A stretch of 64,000 nucleotides of DNA from positions 62,001-126,000 of the forward strand of contig NZ_JAERVL010000006.1 in assembly GCF_016745835.1 (NCBI RefSeq), read 5' to 3'. Of this stretch, positions 16,376 to 28,228 are shown piece by piece. The DNA comes from Caldalkalibacillus salinus. GTDB taxonomy: Bacteria; Bacillota; Bacilli; Caldalkalibacillales; JCM-10596. Position 1 is the first letter of the stretch; each line of letters starts with the position of its first letter. The notes beneath the pieces are model-generated. The model was not told where the DNA came from, did no database searches, and saw only the letters and a program-made list of their open reading frames with translations. Position numbers and translations under genes: made by a program.

Positions 16376-17104
16376 TTAGTGCTCGGGCTCTAGCATCGGC
16401 TCTTTGGTTGTTGCGTTTAGAAATTGAGAGACCTTCTCAAACAATATCTCTCGCTCACAATCGTGACACACGATGTGCTTTGAATCTTTGAGTAAGAGCA
16501 ACTCTTTTTCGGAAGATTGTACACACTGGTAGAGGTATTTAGCCCCCTTAGGATGGGCCACGTGATCTTTCTCGCCATGTATAATTAACAAAGGCACGCG
16601 TATGTCTTTTAATGATGGTTTGAGTTGTCTAACAAGCCTACGGAAGTTTACAACCGCTTTGATCGGTGTGGACGTCCATTTCTTTCTGTAACGTTGCAAA
16701 CTTTGTCGTGCGTACGCCTCCTCATTAAAGAAACCTTTGGCGACGCCAGACAGCTCTCTGACTAGCTGTTGGGTATGTGGTGCGTATACAGCTGGGCTAA
16801 GCAATATTAACTTAGATACCGGGTAACGCGAAGAGAGATGTCCGGCAATGAGGCCACCCATCGAGAAGCCAATGAGATAGACTTCATCGCATTCTCGTAC
16901 GGCAGTTTGAAGGGCTTGCTCTGCTGAACGAATCCAATCCTGCCACGTTGTCTCTTCTAAAGAGTGTTCATTTCCGTGTCCAGCCAAAGTGGGAGTATAA
17001 ACCTTCCATTCCGTGTGTTCGCGAAAATAATCTGCTAAAGGTTTGATTTCACGGGGACTACCGGTGAAACCGTGGATCAACATACACCCCTTCACACACT
17101 TCAC
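16376..17104 (-). CDS. Alpha/beta hydrolase, second esterase paralogue
   Basis: 242 residues. HGFTGSPREIKPLADYF, GFSMGG (nucleophile), HGEKDHVAHP (acid) and SKHIVCHDCERE (His) give a complete catalytic triad in the same layout as the adjacent esterase. The two proteins share the fold and general layout but differ throughout, so this is an old duplication or an independent family member. It is 60 bp upstream of the first esterase. The product is probably a cytoplasmic carboxylesterase or monoacylglycerol lipase; the substrate is unknown. Confidence 0.88.
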   Translation of the reverse strand: MKCVKGCMLIHGFTGSPREIKPLADYFREHTEWKVYTPTLAGHGNEHSLEETTWQDWIRSAEQALQTAVRECDEVYLIGFSMGGLIAGHLSSRYPVSKLILLSPAVYAPHTQQLVRELSGVAKGFFNEEAYARQSLQRYRKKWTSTPIKAVVNFRRLVRQLKPSLKDIRVPLLIIHGEKDHVAHPKGAKYLYQCVQSSEKELLLLKDSKHIVCHDCEREILFEKVSQFLNATTKEPMLEPEH

Positions 17105-17149
17105 TCCTTGTTGTCATTTCTTCTACTTATATTACCCTGTTTTCCTGTC

Positions 17150-17193
17150 TTTAAAAAGAAAAAGACAGCAGGCTTTGACTCCCTACTGTCTTT
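17150..17193 (-). terminator. Terminator behind secG
   Basis: On the minus strand AAAGACAGTAGG pairs with CCTGCTGTCTTT, followed by TTCTTTTT. It separates the secG/eno side from the esterase-rnr genes, although partial read-through is possible. Confidence 0.75.
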
Positions 17194-17212
17194 AATGTAT
17201 GCACGAAATATT

Positions 17213-17452
17213 TTATTGACCCACAATATATGCTACTGTCATAGACAATAAGATGAACAGTACGGCAAATACCGTTGTTAGCTTTCCGAGTAGTGCGTCA
17301 GCACCACGAGCTTTTTGTTTCCCCATAATTTGTTCCGCACCACCGCCGATAGCGCCAGACAAACCAGCACTACGTCCGCTTTGAAGTAGCACTACAGCGA
17401 TCAAACCAAGGGAAACGATGATGAGTAGTATTTTAAAGATCATCTCTCCCAC
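17213..17452 (-). CDS. secG: Preprotein translocase subunit SecG
   Basis: 79 residues, two hydrophobic segments (ILLIIVSLGLIAVVLLQSG and LTTVFAVLFILLSMTVAYIVG) around a Gly-rich loop with SAGLSGAIGGGAEQIMGKQKARGADALLGK, the SecG signature. It associates with SecYE and stimulates SecA-driven export. It follows eno by about 55 bp and precedes the esterase/rnr group, the conserved Bacillus order. The ribosome-binding site AGGAGGTGGGAG lies just before the ATG. Confidence 0.95.
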   Translation of the reverse strand: MGEMIFKILLIIVSLGLIAVVLLQSGRSAGLSGAIGGGAEQIMGKQKARGADALLGKLTTVFAVLFILLSMTVAYIVGQ

Positions 17453-17507
17453 CTCCTAAGTGAGTATGCAATACTATTAAAGTATCACACTTTGTCCCAC
17501 ATTTCAA

Positions 17508-18803
<1,296 letters not shown>

Positions 18804-18822
18804 TTATTTTAAATGTATAAAG

Positions 18823-20370
18823 TTATACTTCGTTTCCTTTAATCAATGATGTTCCCGTCATTTCTTTTGGTTTCTTAACCTCTAATAAGTCTAAGATCGT
18901 CGGTGAAATATCTGCCAAAATACCGTCTTCTCTTAAGGTGCTGTTTTCTTGTGTGACGATAAACGGCACAGGATACGTCGTGTGGGCCGTGTGAGGGTTA
19001 CCCTCTTCATCCATCACCATGTCCGCGTTACCATGGTCCGCTGTAATAACAGCAGTGCCACCTTTGGCCTTAAGTTTATCCACAATCTCACCGAGACACT
19101 CGTCAACAACTTCAACAGCCTTCACTGTTGGCTCTAGTTTACCAGAGTGTCCTACCATGTCAGGATTAGCAAAGTTTAAAATAATCACGTCATGCTTATC
19201 TGACTCAATCTCTTCTAGCAGCTGATCCTTTACCTCGTATGCACTCATCTCAGGCTGTAAGTCATACGTGGCAACCTTCGGAGAGTTAATGAGTACTCTC
19301 GTTTCCCCGTCAAATTTGGCTTCTCTACCACCACTAAAGAAGAACGTGACGTGAGGGTATTTCTCAGTCTCTGCAATACGCAATTGGGTGAGGCCGTTCT
19401 GTGTGAGCACTTCACCCAATGTGTTATCTAGATTTTCTGGCTTGTAAGCGACAAAGCCATCGACTGTTTCACTGAAATGCGTGAGACACACATAGTGAAG
19501 ATCTCTAGGGAATTGTTCCCCTCTGTCAAAGCCTCGGAAGTCTTCGTTGGTAAAGACTTGTGAGATTTGAATGGCACGGTCCGGTCTAAAGTTATAGAAT
19601 ACGACGGCGTCCTCAGATTCGATTAAACCGATTGGCTGATCATTTTCATCAACCATGACGGTCGGCACGACAAATTCATCATAAACACTGTTCTCGTACG
19701 ACGTCACAATCGCTTGGATTGGGTCCTTATATTTGGGCCCTTCACCATAAACCATGGCACGGTACGCTTTTTCCGTACGGTCCCAACGCTTGTCACGGTC
19801 CATTGAGTAGTATCGCCCTTGGATGGTGGCTAGCTGACCAACACCGATTTCATCCATTTTTTGAATGAGTTGTTCAATATAGCCACGTGCACTGTCAGGA
19901 GCAACGTCACGTCCATCAAGAAAGGCATGCACGTAGACGTCCTTCACCTTTTCCTGTTTGGCCAGGTCGAGCATAGCAAACAGGTGCTCAATGTGACTAT
20001 GAACGCCCCCGTCAGACAATAGACCATAAAAATGGAGTTTTTTATTTTGTTCACGTGCGTATCGCATGGCTTTAACCATGACGTCATTCTCGTAAAACGT
20101 CCCTTCGTTGATGGCCTTATTCACACGTGTAAGATCTTGATATACCACTCGGCCTGCGCCGATGTTCAAGTGGCCTACTTCTGAGTTCCCCATCTGCCCT
20201 TCAGGCAACCCAACCGCTTCACCACAAGCTTTTAACATGGTATGGGGGTAGTTCTCCCAATATCGATCAAAATGGGGTGTTTTGGCCTGTGCGACCGCAT
20301 TCCCTTTTTCTTCATCTCTTAAGGCGAATCCATCTAAGATGATTAAAGCGACAGGTTTTTTCTGACTCAT
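18823..20370 (-). CDS. gpmI: Cofactor-independent phosphoglycerate mutase
   Basis: 515 residues, the iPGM length. [10 protein letters not shown] near the start and S63 in [14 protein letters not shown] (the phosphorylated serine) are typical, with the phosphatase-like metal sites [27 protein letters not shown] and [10 protein letters not shown]. It interconverts 3- and 2-phosphoglycerate using Mn, without 2,3-bisphosphoglycerate. Its start overlaps the tpiA stop by four bases (ATGA), so translation is coupled. Activity of bacillar iPGM is strongly pH-sensitive, which is relevant in sporulation. Confidence 0.98.
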   Translation of the reverse strand: MSQKKPVALIILDGFALRDEEKGNAVAQAKTPHFDRYWENYPHTMLKACGEAVGLPEGQMGNSEVGHLNIGAGRVVYQDLTRVNKAINEGTFYENDVMVKAMRYAREQNKKLHFYGLLSDGGVHSHIEHLFAMLDLAKQEKVKDVYVHAFLDGRDVAPDSARGYIEQLIQKMDEIGVGQLATIQGRYYSMDRDKRWDRTEKAYRAMVYGEGPKYKDPIQAIVTSYENSVYDEFVVPTVMVDENDQPIGLIESEDAVVFYNFRPDRAIQISQVFTNEDFRGFDRGEQFPRDLHYVCLTHFSETVDGFVAYKPENLDNTLGEVLTQNGLTQLRIAETEKYPHVTFFFSGGREAKFDGETRVLINSPKVATYDLQPEMSAYEVKDQLLEEIESDKHDVIILNFANPDMVGHSGKLEPTVKAVEVVDECLGEIVDKLKAKGGTAVITADHGNADMVMDEEGNPHTAHTTYPVPFIVTQENSTLREDGILADISPTILDLLEVKKPKEMTGTSLIKGNEV

Positions 20371-21125
20371 CCTTTATGTCCCTCCAGTAATTGTAGGAAG
20401 GAATCTCCTTTAAGGCTGGCGCCACCTACTAAGGCACCGTCAATGTCTGACTGTCCCATATATTCTTTGATGTTTTCCGGCTTTACGCTACCGCCGTATT
20501 GGATACGTACTTTATCTGCAACCTCAGAACCGAACTGATCAGAAACGACACTGCGTATGTATGTAATCACTTCATTCGCATCTTCAGCGGATGAGGATTT
20601 TCCAGTTCCGATGGCCCATACGGGTTCATAGGCAATGACCGTTTGGGAAGCTTGCTCAGCGGATAAACCATCGAACGCTAGCGTCACTTGTTCTTTGACG
20701 ACGTCCTTTGTCTGGTTACCCTCACGTTGATCAAGGTTTTCCCCCACACATACGATCGGTACTAAACCATACTGATGCGCCGCTTTGGTCTTTTTATTCA
20801 CTGTTTGATCCGTGTCGTTGAAATACTGTCTTCTCTCAGAGTGCCCTAAGATGACGTAATCGACACCGAGGTCCTTGAGCATTGTCGGACTCACTTCTCC
20901 TGTAAAAGCGCCTTGCTCTTCAAAGTGCATGTTCTGAGCTCCGATGGCAACCGGCTTTTCTTTCACAAGGTCGACAAGTACTGGGAGATGGACAAATGGC
21001 GCACAAATGACCGTATCGATATCGGCTTCGTTAGGGACAAGGCCGTCGATTTCATTGATGAAATGCTTGCCTTCTTCTACTGTTTTATGCATTTTCCAGT
21101 TTCCGGCGATAATAGGTTTACGCAT
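20367..21125 (-). CDS. tpiA: Triosephosphate isomerase
   Basis: 252 residues starting [15 protein letters not shown]. Catalytic Lys is in NWKMH, His in LGHSERR and Glu in [11 protein letters not shown]; the phosphate-binding end is [14 protein letters not shown] and GALVGGASL. It is a TIM barrel converting dihydroxyacetone phosphate to glyceraldehyde 3-phosphate. Two ATGs are adjacent; I use the second since it matches the family N-terminus and is 8 bases from AGGAGG. It lies 24 bp behind pgk. Confidence 0.97.
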   Translation of the reverse strand: MRKPIIAGNWKMHKTVEEGKHFINEIDGLVPNEADIDTVICAPFVHLPVLVDLVKEKPVAIGAQNMHFEEQGAFTGEVSPTMLKDLGVDYVILGHSERRQYFNDTDQTVNKKTKAAHQYGLVPIVCVGENLDQREGNQTKDVVKEQVTLAFDGLSAEQASQTVIAYEPVWAIGTGKSSSAEDANEVITYIRSVVSDQFGSEVADKVRIQYGGSVKPENIKEYMGQSDIDGALVGGASLKGDSFLQLLEGHKG

Positions 21126-21149
21126 CATTGTTTCCTCCTCTATTTACAC

Positions 21150-22331
21150 TTACTTGTCCTGTAGTGCAGCGACACCCGGAAGTACTTTACCTTCCATAAA
21201 TTCTAGTGAAGCGCCGCCTCCAGTGGATACATGATCCATTTCGTCAGATAACCCCGCTTGTTGTACAGCACTAGCAGAATCGCCACCACCAATAATGGTC
21301 GTGCCTTCACATTCAGCCACCGCTTTGGCTACACTATTCGTCCCTTGGGCAAATAGGTCATACTCGAAAACACCCATTGGGCCGTTCCAGATGACGAGTT
21401 GAGAGTCCTGGATGATCTCTCTATAGCGCTCGATGGTCTTAGGGCCAATATCGAGTGCTTCCCAATCGGATGGAATCTCGTCTATATCGACTACCTTGGT
21501 GTTCGCTGTTCTAGAAAATTCATCAGCGACAGTCACGTCTTGGGGTAAGTAGAAATGAACGCCTTTGTCTTTGGCCTTTTCCATAAAAGTTTTTGCTAAG
21601 TCTAGCTTATCTTCTTCTAGTAGGGATTTCCCAATTTCATGTCCCATCGCTTTAACGAATGTGTATGAGAGTCCGCCACCGATGATAAGGTTATCGACTT
21701 TATCTAATAGATACTCAATCACACCTATTTTATCTTTTACCTTCGCACCGCCAATAATAGCCGTAAATGGACGGTCAGGGTCCTCAAGTGCTTTTCCTAG
21801 GAACTGAAGTTCTTTTTCCATGAGTAAACCTGCAACGCCTGGTAAATGATGAGCGATCCCTTCTGTAGAAGCATGGGCACGGTGAGCGGCACCGAATGCG
21901 TCATTGACATAAAGGTCTGCTAGGCGTGCAAAGGATTGAGCTAGCTCAGGATCGTTTTTCTCTTCTCCTGCATAGAAACGCACATTCTCTAGGAGTAAAA
22001 TGTCCCCTTCTTTCATCTCTGCTATGTGGTTTTCAACTTCCGTCCCATAAGCATCGTTGGCCTTAGACACTTCTTTACCAAGTAACTCGGCTAAGTGTTC
22101 GGCCACTGGGTCTAAACGAAGATCTTCAACAACCTCACCTTTAGGTCGACCAAGGTGGCTTGCGAGGATGACTTTGGCACCGTGTTGAATGAGGTATCCA
22201 ATCGTCGGTAGGGCTGCTTTTATACGTGTATCATCTGAGATGCGCCCTTCGCTCATAGGAACATTAAAGTCCACGCGGCAGAAGACCCGCTTCCCTTTTA
22301 AATCAATATCACGGATACTTTGTTTATTCAT
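21150..22331 (-). CDS. pgk: Phosphoglycerate kinase
   Basis: 393 residues. The N-domain motif [33 protein letters not shown]-like [14 protein letters not shown], the hinge region [12 protein letters not shown] and the nucleotide-binding [13 protein letters not shown] plus [14 protein letters not shown] are all present. It makes ATP and 3-phosphoglycerate from 1,3-bisphosphoglycerate. It follows gapA by 84 bp with a hairpin between, and is followed by tpiA in the glycolytic operon. Confidence 0.98.
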   Translation of the reverse strand: MNKQSIRDIDLKGKRVFCRVDFNVPMSEGRISDDTRIKAALPTIGYLIQHGAKVILASHLGRPKGEVVEDLRLDPVAEHLAELLGKEVSKANDAYGTEVENHIAEMKEGDILLLENVRFYAGEEKNDPELAQSFARLADLYVNDAFGAAHRAHASTEGIAHHLPGVAGLLMEKELQFLGKALEDPDRPFTAIIGGAKVKDKIGVIEYLLDKVDNLIIGGGLSYTFVKAMGHEIGKSLLEEDKLDLAKTFMEKAKDKGVHFYLPQDVTVADEFSRTANTKVVDIDEIPSDWEALDIGPKTIERYREIIQDSQLVIWNGPMGVFEYDLFAQGTNSVAKAVAECEGTTIIGGGDSASAVQQAGLSDEMDHVSTGGGASLEFMEGKVLPGVAALQDK

Positions 22332-22374
22332 TACTTTCGCCTCCTGACTCAGTCAATCGTATCATGCATGGGAA

Positions 22375-22398
22375 AGAGGAGAATGTTCAATTCTCCTC
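22375..22398 (-). other. Hairpin between gapA and pgk
   Basis: GAGGAGAAT/ATTCTCCTC stem, read on the minus strand, without a good following T-run. It may set a processing or partial-termination point that makes gapA transcript more abundant than the downstream genes. Confidence 0.5.
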
Positions 22399-22415
22399 CC
22401 CAGTGGTTACGTTGA

Positions 22416-23453
<1,038 letters not shown>

Positions 23454-23488
23454 TTAATGTATAAGTAAGCTTAAAAAAAGCTAAACAC

Positions 23489-24508
23489 CTATGCTTTAAG
23501 TATTTCCCTTGCTGCGCCTTCATCCGTTACCAGCACATCGTGGACACCTTGCTTGAGAAAGGCGCGTATGGCTGATGCTTTATTCTTTCCGCCAGCCACA
23601 GCTAAAATATGATCAGCTTGTCTGACATCTTCAAGACGCAATCCAATTGTACGTATCTTATGTACAATATCACCTTGGGCATTAAAGTAATACCCAAATG
23701 CTTCGGCTACAGCGTGTCTATCCGTCAGCAAATCTATGACTTCCTGTGGAGACTTTCGACGTTTGGCCATGGTTTTAGCTTCTCCGATTCCGTGTATGAT
23801 CATACGAGAGGATCGAATTAACCTGACCACTTCTTTGATCTGGGGGTCGCTTAACAAAGACTGATAAGAAGTGACGCTTAACTCATCTGGCACGTGCAGC
23901 AAACGGTATCTACCATCCGTTTGTTTAGCCATCTTTGAACTAATCGTATTCGCTTGTAGCTCAACCTCTTCACCCAACCCTCCTCTAGCTGGTACAAATA
24001 ATAGAGACTTTAGCACAGTACTAGAGGTGAGTGCTTCTGACACGGCAGCGACAGTCGTCCCTCCAGCAACGGAGATGACCCAGTTTTGCTGTACCAATTG
24101 ACGCAACTGATCTGCAGCCGCTCTACCAAGGTCTGCTTTGACCCACGGAGATTCATCGGTGTCTCCCATGACTACGACGACTCTATTAAGCCCTAGCTTC
24201 GTTTCTAACGCTTGCTCTAATTCTTGTAGGCCGAACAGCTCTCGTGTGACCTCTTCCATCTCTAATAGGACTTCTGAACCTTCCTGTGAAAGACTCATCC
24301 CTATTTTAGAGATATGTATTAAACCCTGGTCTTTGAGAAAATCTGTTTCTGAACGTAAGACTCTTTCCGTTAGGCCTGACATTTGAGCCAGCGTACGTCG
24401 TCCGACAGGTTGAGCAGCACGGATTAAGTGCATGATGTACATCCTATTGCGCATGGTATCGACGACATCTGGGACGAGCGTTTTTTGCAATTCAATGATT
24501 TGCTTCAG
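23489..24508 (-). CDS. cggR: Central glycolytic genes repressor CggR (SorC/DeoR family)
   Basis: About 340 residues. Helix-turn-helix at about 35-65 (GRRTLAQMSGLTERVLRSETDFLKDQGLI), then the sugar-binding SorC domain with AVAGGTTVAAVSEAL, LLFVPARGGLGEEVELQANTI, HGIGEAKTMAKRR and VTDEGAAREIL, all as in B. subtilis CggR. It represses its own operon until fructose-1,6-bisphosphate accumulates. Start: homology to B. subtilis CggR continues upstream of the first TTG (24488-24490), reading LKQIIELQKTL. The only good Shine-Dalgarno sequence (GGAGG at 24519-24523) is 10 bases from a CTG at 24506-24508. I therefore propose an unusual CTG start; TTG at 24490 is the alternative. Confidence 0.93.
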   Translation of the reverse strand: MKQIIELQKTLVPDVVDTMRNRMYIMHLIRAAQPVGRRTLAQMSGLTERVLRSETDFLKDQGLIHISKIGMSLSQEGSEVLLEMEEVTRELFGLQELEQALETKLGLNRVVVVMGDTDESPWVKADLGRAAADQLRQLVQQNWVISVAGGTTVAAVSEALTSSTVLKSLLFVPARGGLGEEVELQANTISSKMAKQTDGRYRLLHVPDELSVTSYQSLLSDPQIKEVVRLIRSSRMIIHGIGEAKTMAKRRKSPQEVIDLLTDRHAVAEAFGYYFNAQGDIVHKIRTIGLRLEDVRQADHILAVAGGKNKASAIRAFLKQGVHDVLVTDEGAAREILKA

Positions 24509-24539
24509 ATCAACACCCCCTCCGTGTAGAGACTGTAAA

Positions 24540-24581
24540 CCGGGACGTCTTTTATCCCACTGAGACTAATTATGTCCCACC
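24540..24581 (-). promoter_or_regulatory. CggR operator
   Basis: On the minus strand TGGGAC-N7-GTC, 3 bp, then TGGGA-N6-ACGTCCC, the tandem GGGAC/GTC layout known for the CggR operator of B. subtilis. It lies between the promoter at 24609-24637 and the cggR start, as expected for a road-block repressor. Confidence 0.8.
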
Positions 24582-24608
24582 AGAGGTAAAAAAATTCATT
24601 CTTCCTGT

Positions 24609-24637
24609 ATTTTATCAGTGGCTTATACGCATTGCAA
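24609..24637 (-). promoter_or_regulatory. Sigma-A promoter of the cggR-gapA operon
   Basis: TTGCAA, 17 bp, TAAAAT with a TG one base before the -10 on the minus strand, directly upstream of the CggR operator and just after the rpoN terminator. Confidence 0.8.
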
Positions 24638-24684
24638 TAAAAAAAGACGCTGGCGAGGCGCTGTAAACCCTTACATCAGCGTCT
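24638..24684 (-). terminator. Terminator of rpoN, stem overlapping the last codons
   Basis: AGACGCTG/CAGCGTCT with an inner GTAA/TTAC stem and T7 on the minus strand. The 5' arm starts in the penultimate arginine codons and includes the stop codon. Confidence 0.85.
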
Positions 24685-26040
24685 GTTACCGTACTTTTTT
24701 CTTTGAGCAGAAGACAGGATGCCCGCTTCCTCTCTATATTTTGCCACTGTTCTTCTCGCGACCTTTATACCGACCTCACGTAGGGCTTTGACAATGGCTT
24801 GATCGGATAAAGGCCTCGTTTTATCCTCCTGATCAATGAGCTCACGGACCTTCTCCTTAACTGCATTCGTTGAAAGAGCACCGCCATGGTCTTGCTGTAA
24901 TCGGGTTGAAAAAAAGGTTTTTAATTCATAGACACCCCAAACGGTCTGAACATACTTTTGATTCGTGGCTCTAGAAACAGTAGACTCATGGACATCAAGC
25001 CTTTCCGATACTTGTTTTAATGTCAAGGGCTTGAGGTCTGCTGTCTGTCCGGATAGGAAAAAATCCCGCTGGGCATCAACAATGATCTGCGCCACATTTA
25101 ATATCGTACGGTGACGTTGCTTGACACTACTGACAATCCACTCGTATTGTTGCTTCATTTCCTCTAGATAAGCCTTGGCGTCCTGATCATACTCTAGGTG
25201 GCGATACACGGGATTCATCTGAATCTGAGGCAGCACTCGGTCATTCACCTGAATCATAAATTCTCGCCCTTGTAATGGCTCCACAATGACGTCTGGCACT
25301 ACGTATTTGGTTTCATCCTTATGAAACAGCGCGCCCGGACGAGGGTTTAAGGTACGAATAAATTCAGCCATCTGTTGCACGTCTTGTGAGGTGACATTAA
25401 GTGCTTTCGCTATTTTCACTATACGGTGTCTGGCTAGATCATGGAGATGATGCTCAATGAGCGATTCAATCTTGCTCTCTCTCCATTCGCTTTGCCGCAC
25501 TTGTAATTGTAAGCATTCCTCTATACTTCTGGCGCCAACGCCGAGTGGATCAAACTGTTGCAATGTACACAGCGCTTCATGCCATTCAGAACGGGTACAC
25601 CCTGTCAGTTCCTTACTGTCTTCATAGATTGTGGTCAGGTAGCCATCCTCATCCACGTTACCAATCATAAACTCTAACAGCTTTCTCTTTTTTTGAGATA
25701 GGGACAGGTATCCACACTGCTCTATGAGATAAGTGTTAAGAGAGTGATCTTGATGAACATATAAATCAATAGGGTTGGTGTAGGTCTCCGTTTCTGACCT
25801 AGGAAAACCATGATACCGATCATCAATCCAACTTTCCTGCTGGCCATTTTTGCGCTCAACCGTTTGTTGCCAGTGCTCTGGGTCCTCAACTTCCAGTAAT
25901 GGATTTTCCATCGCTTTTTCATGTAGAAATTGCAGAAGGTCAGGCAAGGAATACTGTAGAATGGAGATAGATTGCCTAAGCTCTGGCGTCATGGCCAGCT
26001 TTGTTTGCTGTTGCTGTAGTAATCCCATTCCTAGCTCCAT
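24676..26040 (-). CDS. rpoN: RNA polymerase sigma-54 factor
   Basis: 454 residues. Region I is Gln- and Leu-rich (MGLLQQQQTKLAMTPELRQSISILQYSLPDLLQFL), followed by an acidic linker, the core-binding domain, a DNA-binding region (VSERLDVHESTVSRATNQKYVQT) and the C-terminal RpoN box (ARRTVAKYRE, about 428-437). B. subtilis SigL controls use of certain amino acids and levan, always with an AAA+ activator; no such activator is encoded in this window. Its place directly before cggR is common in bacilli. The ribosome-binding site AAGGA is a few bases before the ATG. Confidence 0.96.
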   Translation of the reverse strand: MELGMGLLQQQQTKLAMTPELRQSISILQYSLPDLLQFLHEKAMENPLLEVEDPEHWQQTVERKNGQQESWIDDRYHGFPRSETETYTNPIDLYVHQDHSLNTYLIEQCGYLSLSQKKRKLLEFMIGNVDEDGYLTTIYEDSKELTGCTRSEWHEALCTLQQFDPLGVGARSIEECLQLQVRQSEWRESKIESLIEHHLHDLARHRIVKIAKALNVTSQDVQQMAEFIRTLNPRPGALFHKDETKYVVPDVIVEPLQGREFMIQVNDRVLPQIQMNPVYRHLEYDQDAKAYLEEMKQQYEWIVSSVKQRHRTILNVAQIIVDAQRDFFLSGQTADLKPLTLKQVSERLDVHESTVSRATNQKYVQTVWGVYELKTFFSTRLQQDHGGALSTNAVKEKVRELIDQEDKTRPLSDQAIVKALREVGIKVARRTVAKYREEAGILSSAQRKKYGNRR

Positions 26041-26290
26041 TATTGCTCAATCCTTCCTTTGTGTGTTAGGTATGACTCACACAGCCGTCAACGAACCTCA
26101 AAACAAAACCTCGTTCAAATGATATCTACCTTATATTGTACATGATTTTGATAGCGCTTGCTTTTTCAAGTTATGGAAAGAACTCAACGGAGACGAGGGA
26201 AAAGTTTGAGAGACAGACATACCACTTGTATTTTGTCTGGTCATTGTATTTATGACCATTATATGCAGGCTTTACGTTCTTGAATAACCC
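26041..26290. other. Gene-free stretch between rpoN and the tRNA promoter
   Basis: No credible reading frame. An inverted repeat GGTCAT/ATGACC at about 26241-26259 is the only structure noticed. The rpoN promoter must lie near 26060-26160, but I see no clear consensus. Confidence 0.4.
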
Positions 26291-26319
26291 TTGCATCTCA
26301 TGGTTTCATATCGTATAAT
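26291..26319 (+). promoter_or_regulatory. Sigma-A promoter of the tRNA-Arg gene
   Basis: TTGCAT, 17 bp, TATAAT on the plus strand, about 50 bp before the mature tRNA 5' end. Confidence 0.8.
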
Positions 26320-26367
26320 ATACGTTGCACCTTTTATTCAATGTACTAACGATGGATTAACTTGTCT

Positions 26368-26446
26368 GCACCCGTAGCTCAGCTGGATAGAGCGGTGGTT
26401 TCCGGTACCACGTCTGCCGGGGGTTCGAATCCCTCCGGGTGCGCCA
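26368..26446 (+). tRNA. tRNA-Arg (anticodon CCG)
   Basis: 79 nt with encoded CCA. Acceptor stem GCACCCG/CGGGTGC, D arm GCTCAGCTGGATAGAGC, anticodon stem GTGGT/ACCAC around loop TTCCGGT (anticodon CCG, reads CGG), T arm GGGGGTTCGAATCCCTC. The variable loop is 7 nt, slightly longer than usual. The gene is single and has its own promoter and terminator. Confidence 0.96.
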
Positions 26447-26592
26447 TAATTTTGTTCTGAGTGGTTATACCTTGCTGGATTATACCTTGCTGTAGCTTTC
26501 TTTTGGATACTAAACTCTGCTGTAGCTTACATACGATCGTCATAACCACACGAATATACGATTTAAAACCATATAACTATATATATAAAAAT

Positions 26593-26634
26593 ACACCTTT
26601 TTTGTCATGACGTATGGACAGAAAAGGTGTTTTT
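26593..26634 (+). terminator. Terminator downstream of tRNA-Arg
   Basis: ACACCTTTT...AAAAGGTGT with inner TGTC/GACA, followed by TTTT on the plus strand. The rest of 26447-26799 shows no gene; several TTGCTGTAGCTT-like short repeats occur at 26471-26525. Confidence 0.75.
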
Positions 26635-26799
26635 GTTAGGTCTCCTTTTGCGGGTCACGCCTTTTTATATTAGACTGAAAATAAGATTGATTCTTTAAAT
26701 CTCTTTAAACCTTGAATGACTTATCTACATACACAACGCTCAACTCACCATTTTTTAATACCAATTTAATACCAAGAATAAATTTTAGGAGATCAAACG

Positions 26800-27561
26800 A
26801 TGGGAGACCACATAATAGACCAAAGCGTATACGAAACTGAGTGGCAACAAATAGGACGACACACATGGATACTAAAAGCTCACCCCGATCCGACACGTGT
26901 ACAACCGGTGATTGGTGTGATTATAACGGAAAACCATACGGTGCTAGTGGATGCTGGGAACGGCCCTGAACATGCTCAAGTGGTGCTAAACTGGCTAGAG
27001 CAACAACAAGCACCGCCCATTTCACACGTCATCATCACCCACCATCACTGGGACCACTTATTTGGCATGGGCGCTTTTGACGGTCTCATCTTATGTCACG
27101 AACAAGGTTATGAGCATCTTAAGAGACTGTCAGGCGTCCCGTGGAGTGAGGATTATCTCAAAGCGGACATGGTCAAGCACCCTGAAAAGAGCGCAGGTCA
27201 CGAAGCAAAGCTAAGGGTGATTCAAAACTGGGAAAATGTTCGGCTTAGGATGCCTGATATCACTTTTAATGGTCACATGTTTTTACATATAGACCATCTC
27301 ACATTAAAACTCCGTGCTATCGGTGGCCGTCATGCAGAAGACTCCATCAGCATCCATGTCGTTGAAGACGACATCGTTTTTGTAGGAGACAGCTTCTACC
27401 CTCCTCCCTCATCGAAAAGACAACCGGGGGAGTCGTTTTCAATGGATGTGTTACAGAGATTATTAGATGAAGAGGCCAAACTGTATATTCATGGGCATGG
27501 TAAACCATGGACGCGAGAACGGCTCGCGTCATTTATGGCTCAATGGCATAAAAAAGACTAA
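26800..27561 (+). CDS. MBL-fold metallo-hydrolase
   Basis: 253 residues. The metal-binding motif THHHWDH (HxHxDH-like) is at about 80-86, with later metal ligands in GGRHAEDS, FVGDSFY and a final HGHGKPW. These give the beta-lactamase-fold dinuclear zinc or iron site. Family members hydrolyse thioesters such as lactoylglutathione, lactones or nucleic acids; this one cannot be assigned further. TTAGGAG lies 8 bases before the ATG. It stands alone between the tRNA terminator and a bidirectional terminator, so it is probably monocistronic. Confidence 0.9.
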   Translation: MGDHIIDQSVYETEWQQIGRHTWILKAHPDPTRVQPVIGVIITENHTVLVDAGNGPEHAQVVLNWLEQQQAPPISHVIITHHHWDHLFGMGAFDGLILCHEQGYEHLKRLSGVPWSEDYLKADMVKHPEKSAGHEAKLRVIQNWENVRLRMPDITFNGHMFLHIDHLTLKLRAIGGRHAEDSISIHVVEDDIVFVGDSFYPPPSSKRQPGESFSMDVLQRLLDEEAKLYIHGHGKPWTRERLASFMAQWHKKD

Positions 27562-27674
27562 TAAAATTAAGACAACAACAACATCGAGGCTCACAGTATG
27601 TGGACCAATGCAACTTGTGAAAAAACAGCAGCCAAATGAGAGATATCATGGCGTACTATGCATAACCTAAAAGC

Positions 27675-27715
27675 AAAAAAACGCGTACACCTAGTCAGGC
27701 ATACGCGATTTTTTT
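27675..27715. terminator. Bidirectional terminator between the MBL hydrolase and the cold-shock gene
   Basis: A7-ACGCGTA...TACGCG-ATTTTTTT. Both strands end in T-runs, fitting the convergent genes on either side. Confidence 0.8.
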
Positions 27716-27745
27716 GTTTATGAAGTGACCATCATCATCAATCTG

Positions 27746-27943
27746 TTATATTTTTACTACATTTTCAGCTTGAGGACCTCTGTCTCCTTCAACAATGTCA
27801 AATTCAACTTGTTGACCTTCGTCTAACGTTTTAAAGCCTTCCTCATTGATAGCGGAGAAGTGTACAAATACGTCGTCTCCGTCTTCTCTTTCAATAAATC
27901 CAAATCCTTTTTCGGAACTAAACCATTTAACTGTACCTTGCAT
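27746..27943 (-). CDS. Cold-shock protein (CspA family)
   Basis: 65 residues, a single cold-shock domain with RNP1 (KGFGFI) and RNP2 (VFVHF). It acts as an RNA chaperone binding single-stranded RNA and DNA. The acidic composition and length match B. subtilis CspB/CspD. The ribosome-binding site GGAGG lies in an AT-rich leader of about 70 nt that carries a TATAAT at about 28007-28012; the leader of csp genes often acts in cold regulation. Confidence 0.95.
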   Translation of the reverse strand: MQGTVKWFSSEKGFGFIEREDGDDVFVHFSAINEEGFKTLDEGQQVEFDIVEGDRGPQAENVVKI

Positions 27944-28228
27944 TACTTTACGAGACCTCCATGTTTATAAGTTTACAATTTTATTTTGTCCATTGTGCCT
28001 TAAATTATAATACGGTTTGATCTAAAAATTTTGGCATTCCTTTCACTTTATCCATGCGAAAAAGTATCTTGCCAAGAAAAGCAACGTTAGGTATAGTGGC
28101 ACATGTGTGTATCCAACCTAACGTCGAAAGAAGCAGTGTCGTATGAATGAAACAGTAAGGATGGATACTAACCTCAACATCCTTCAAATATCTTAAGTCT
28201 GTTACCACTCTTAAGGAGGTTTTCATCC

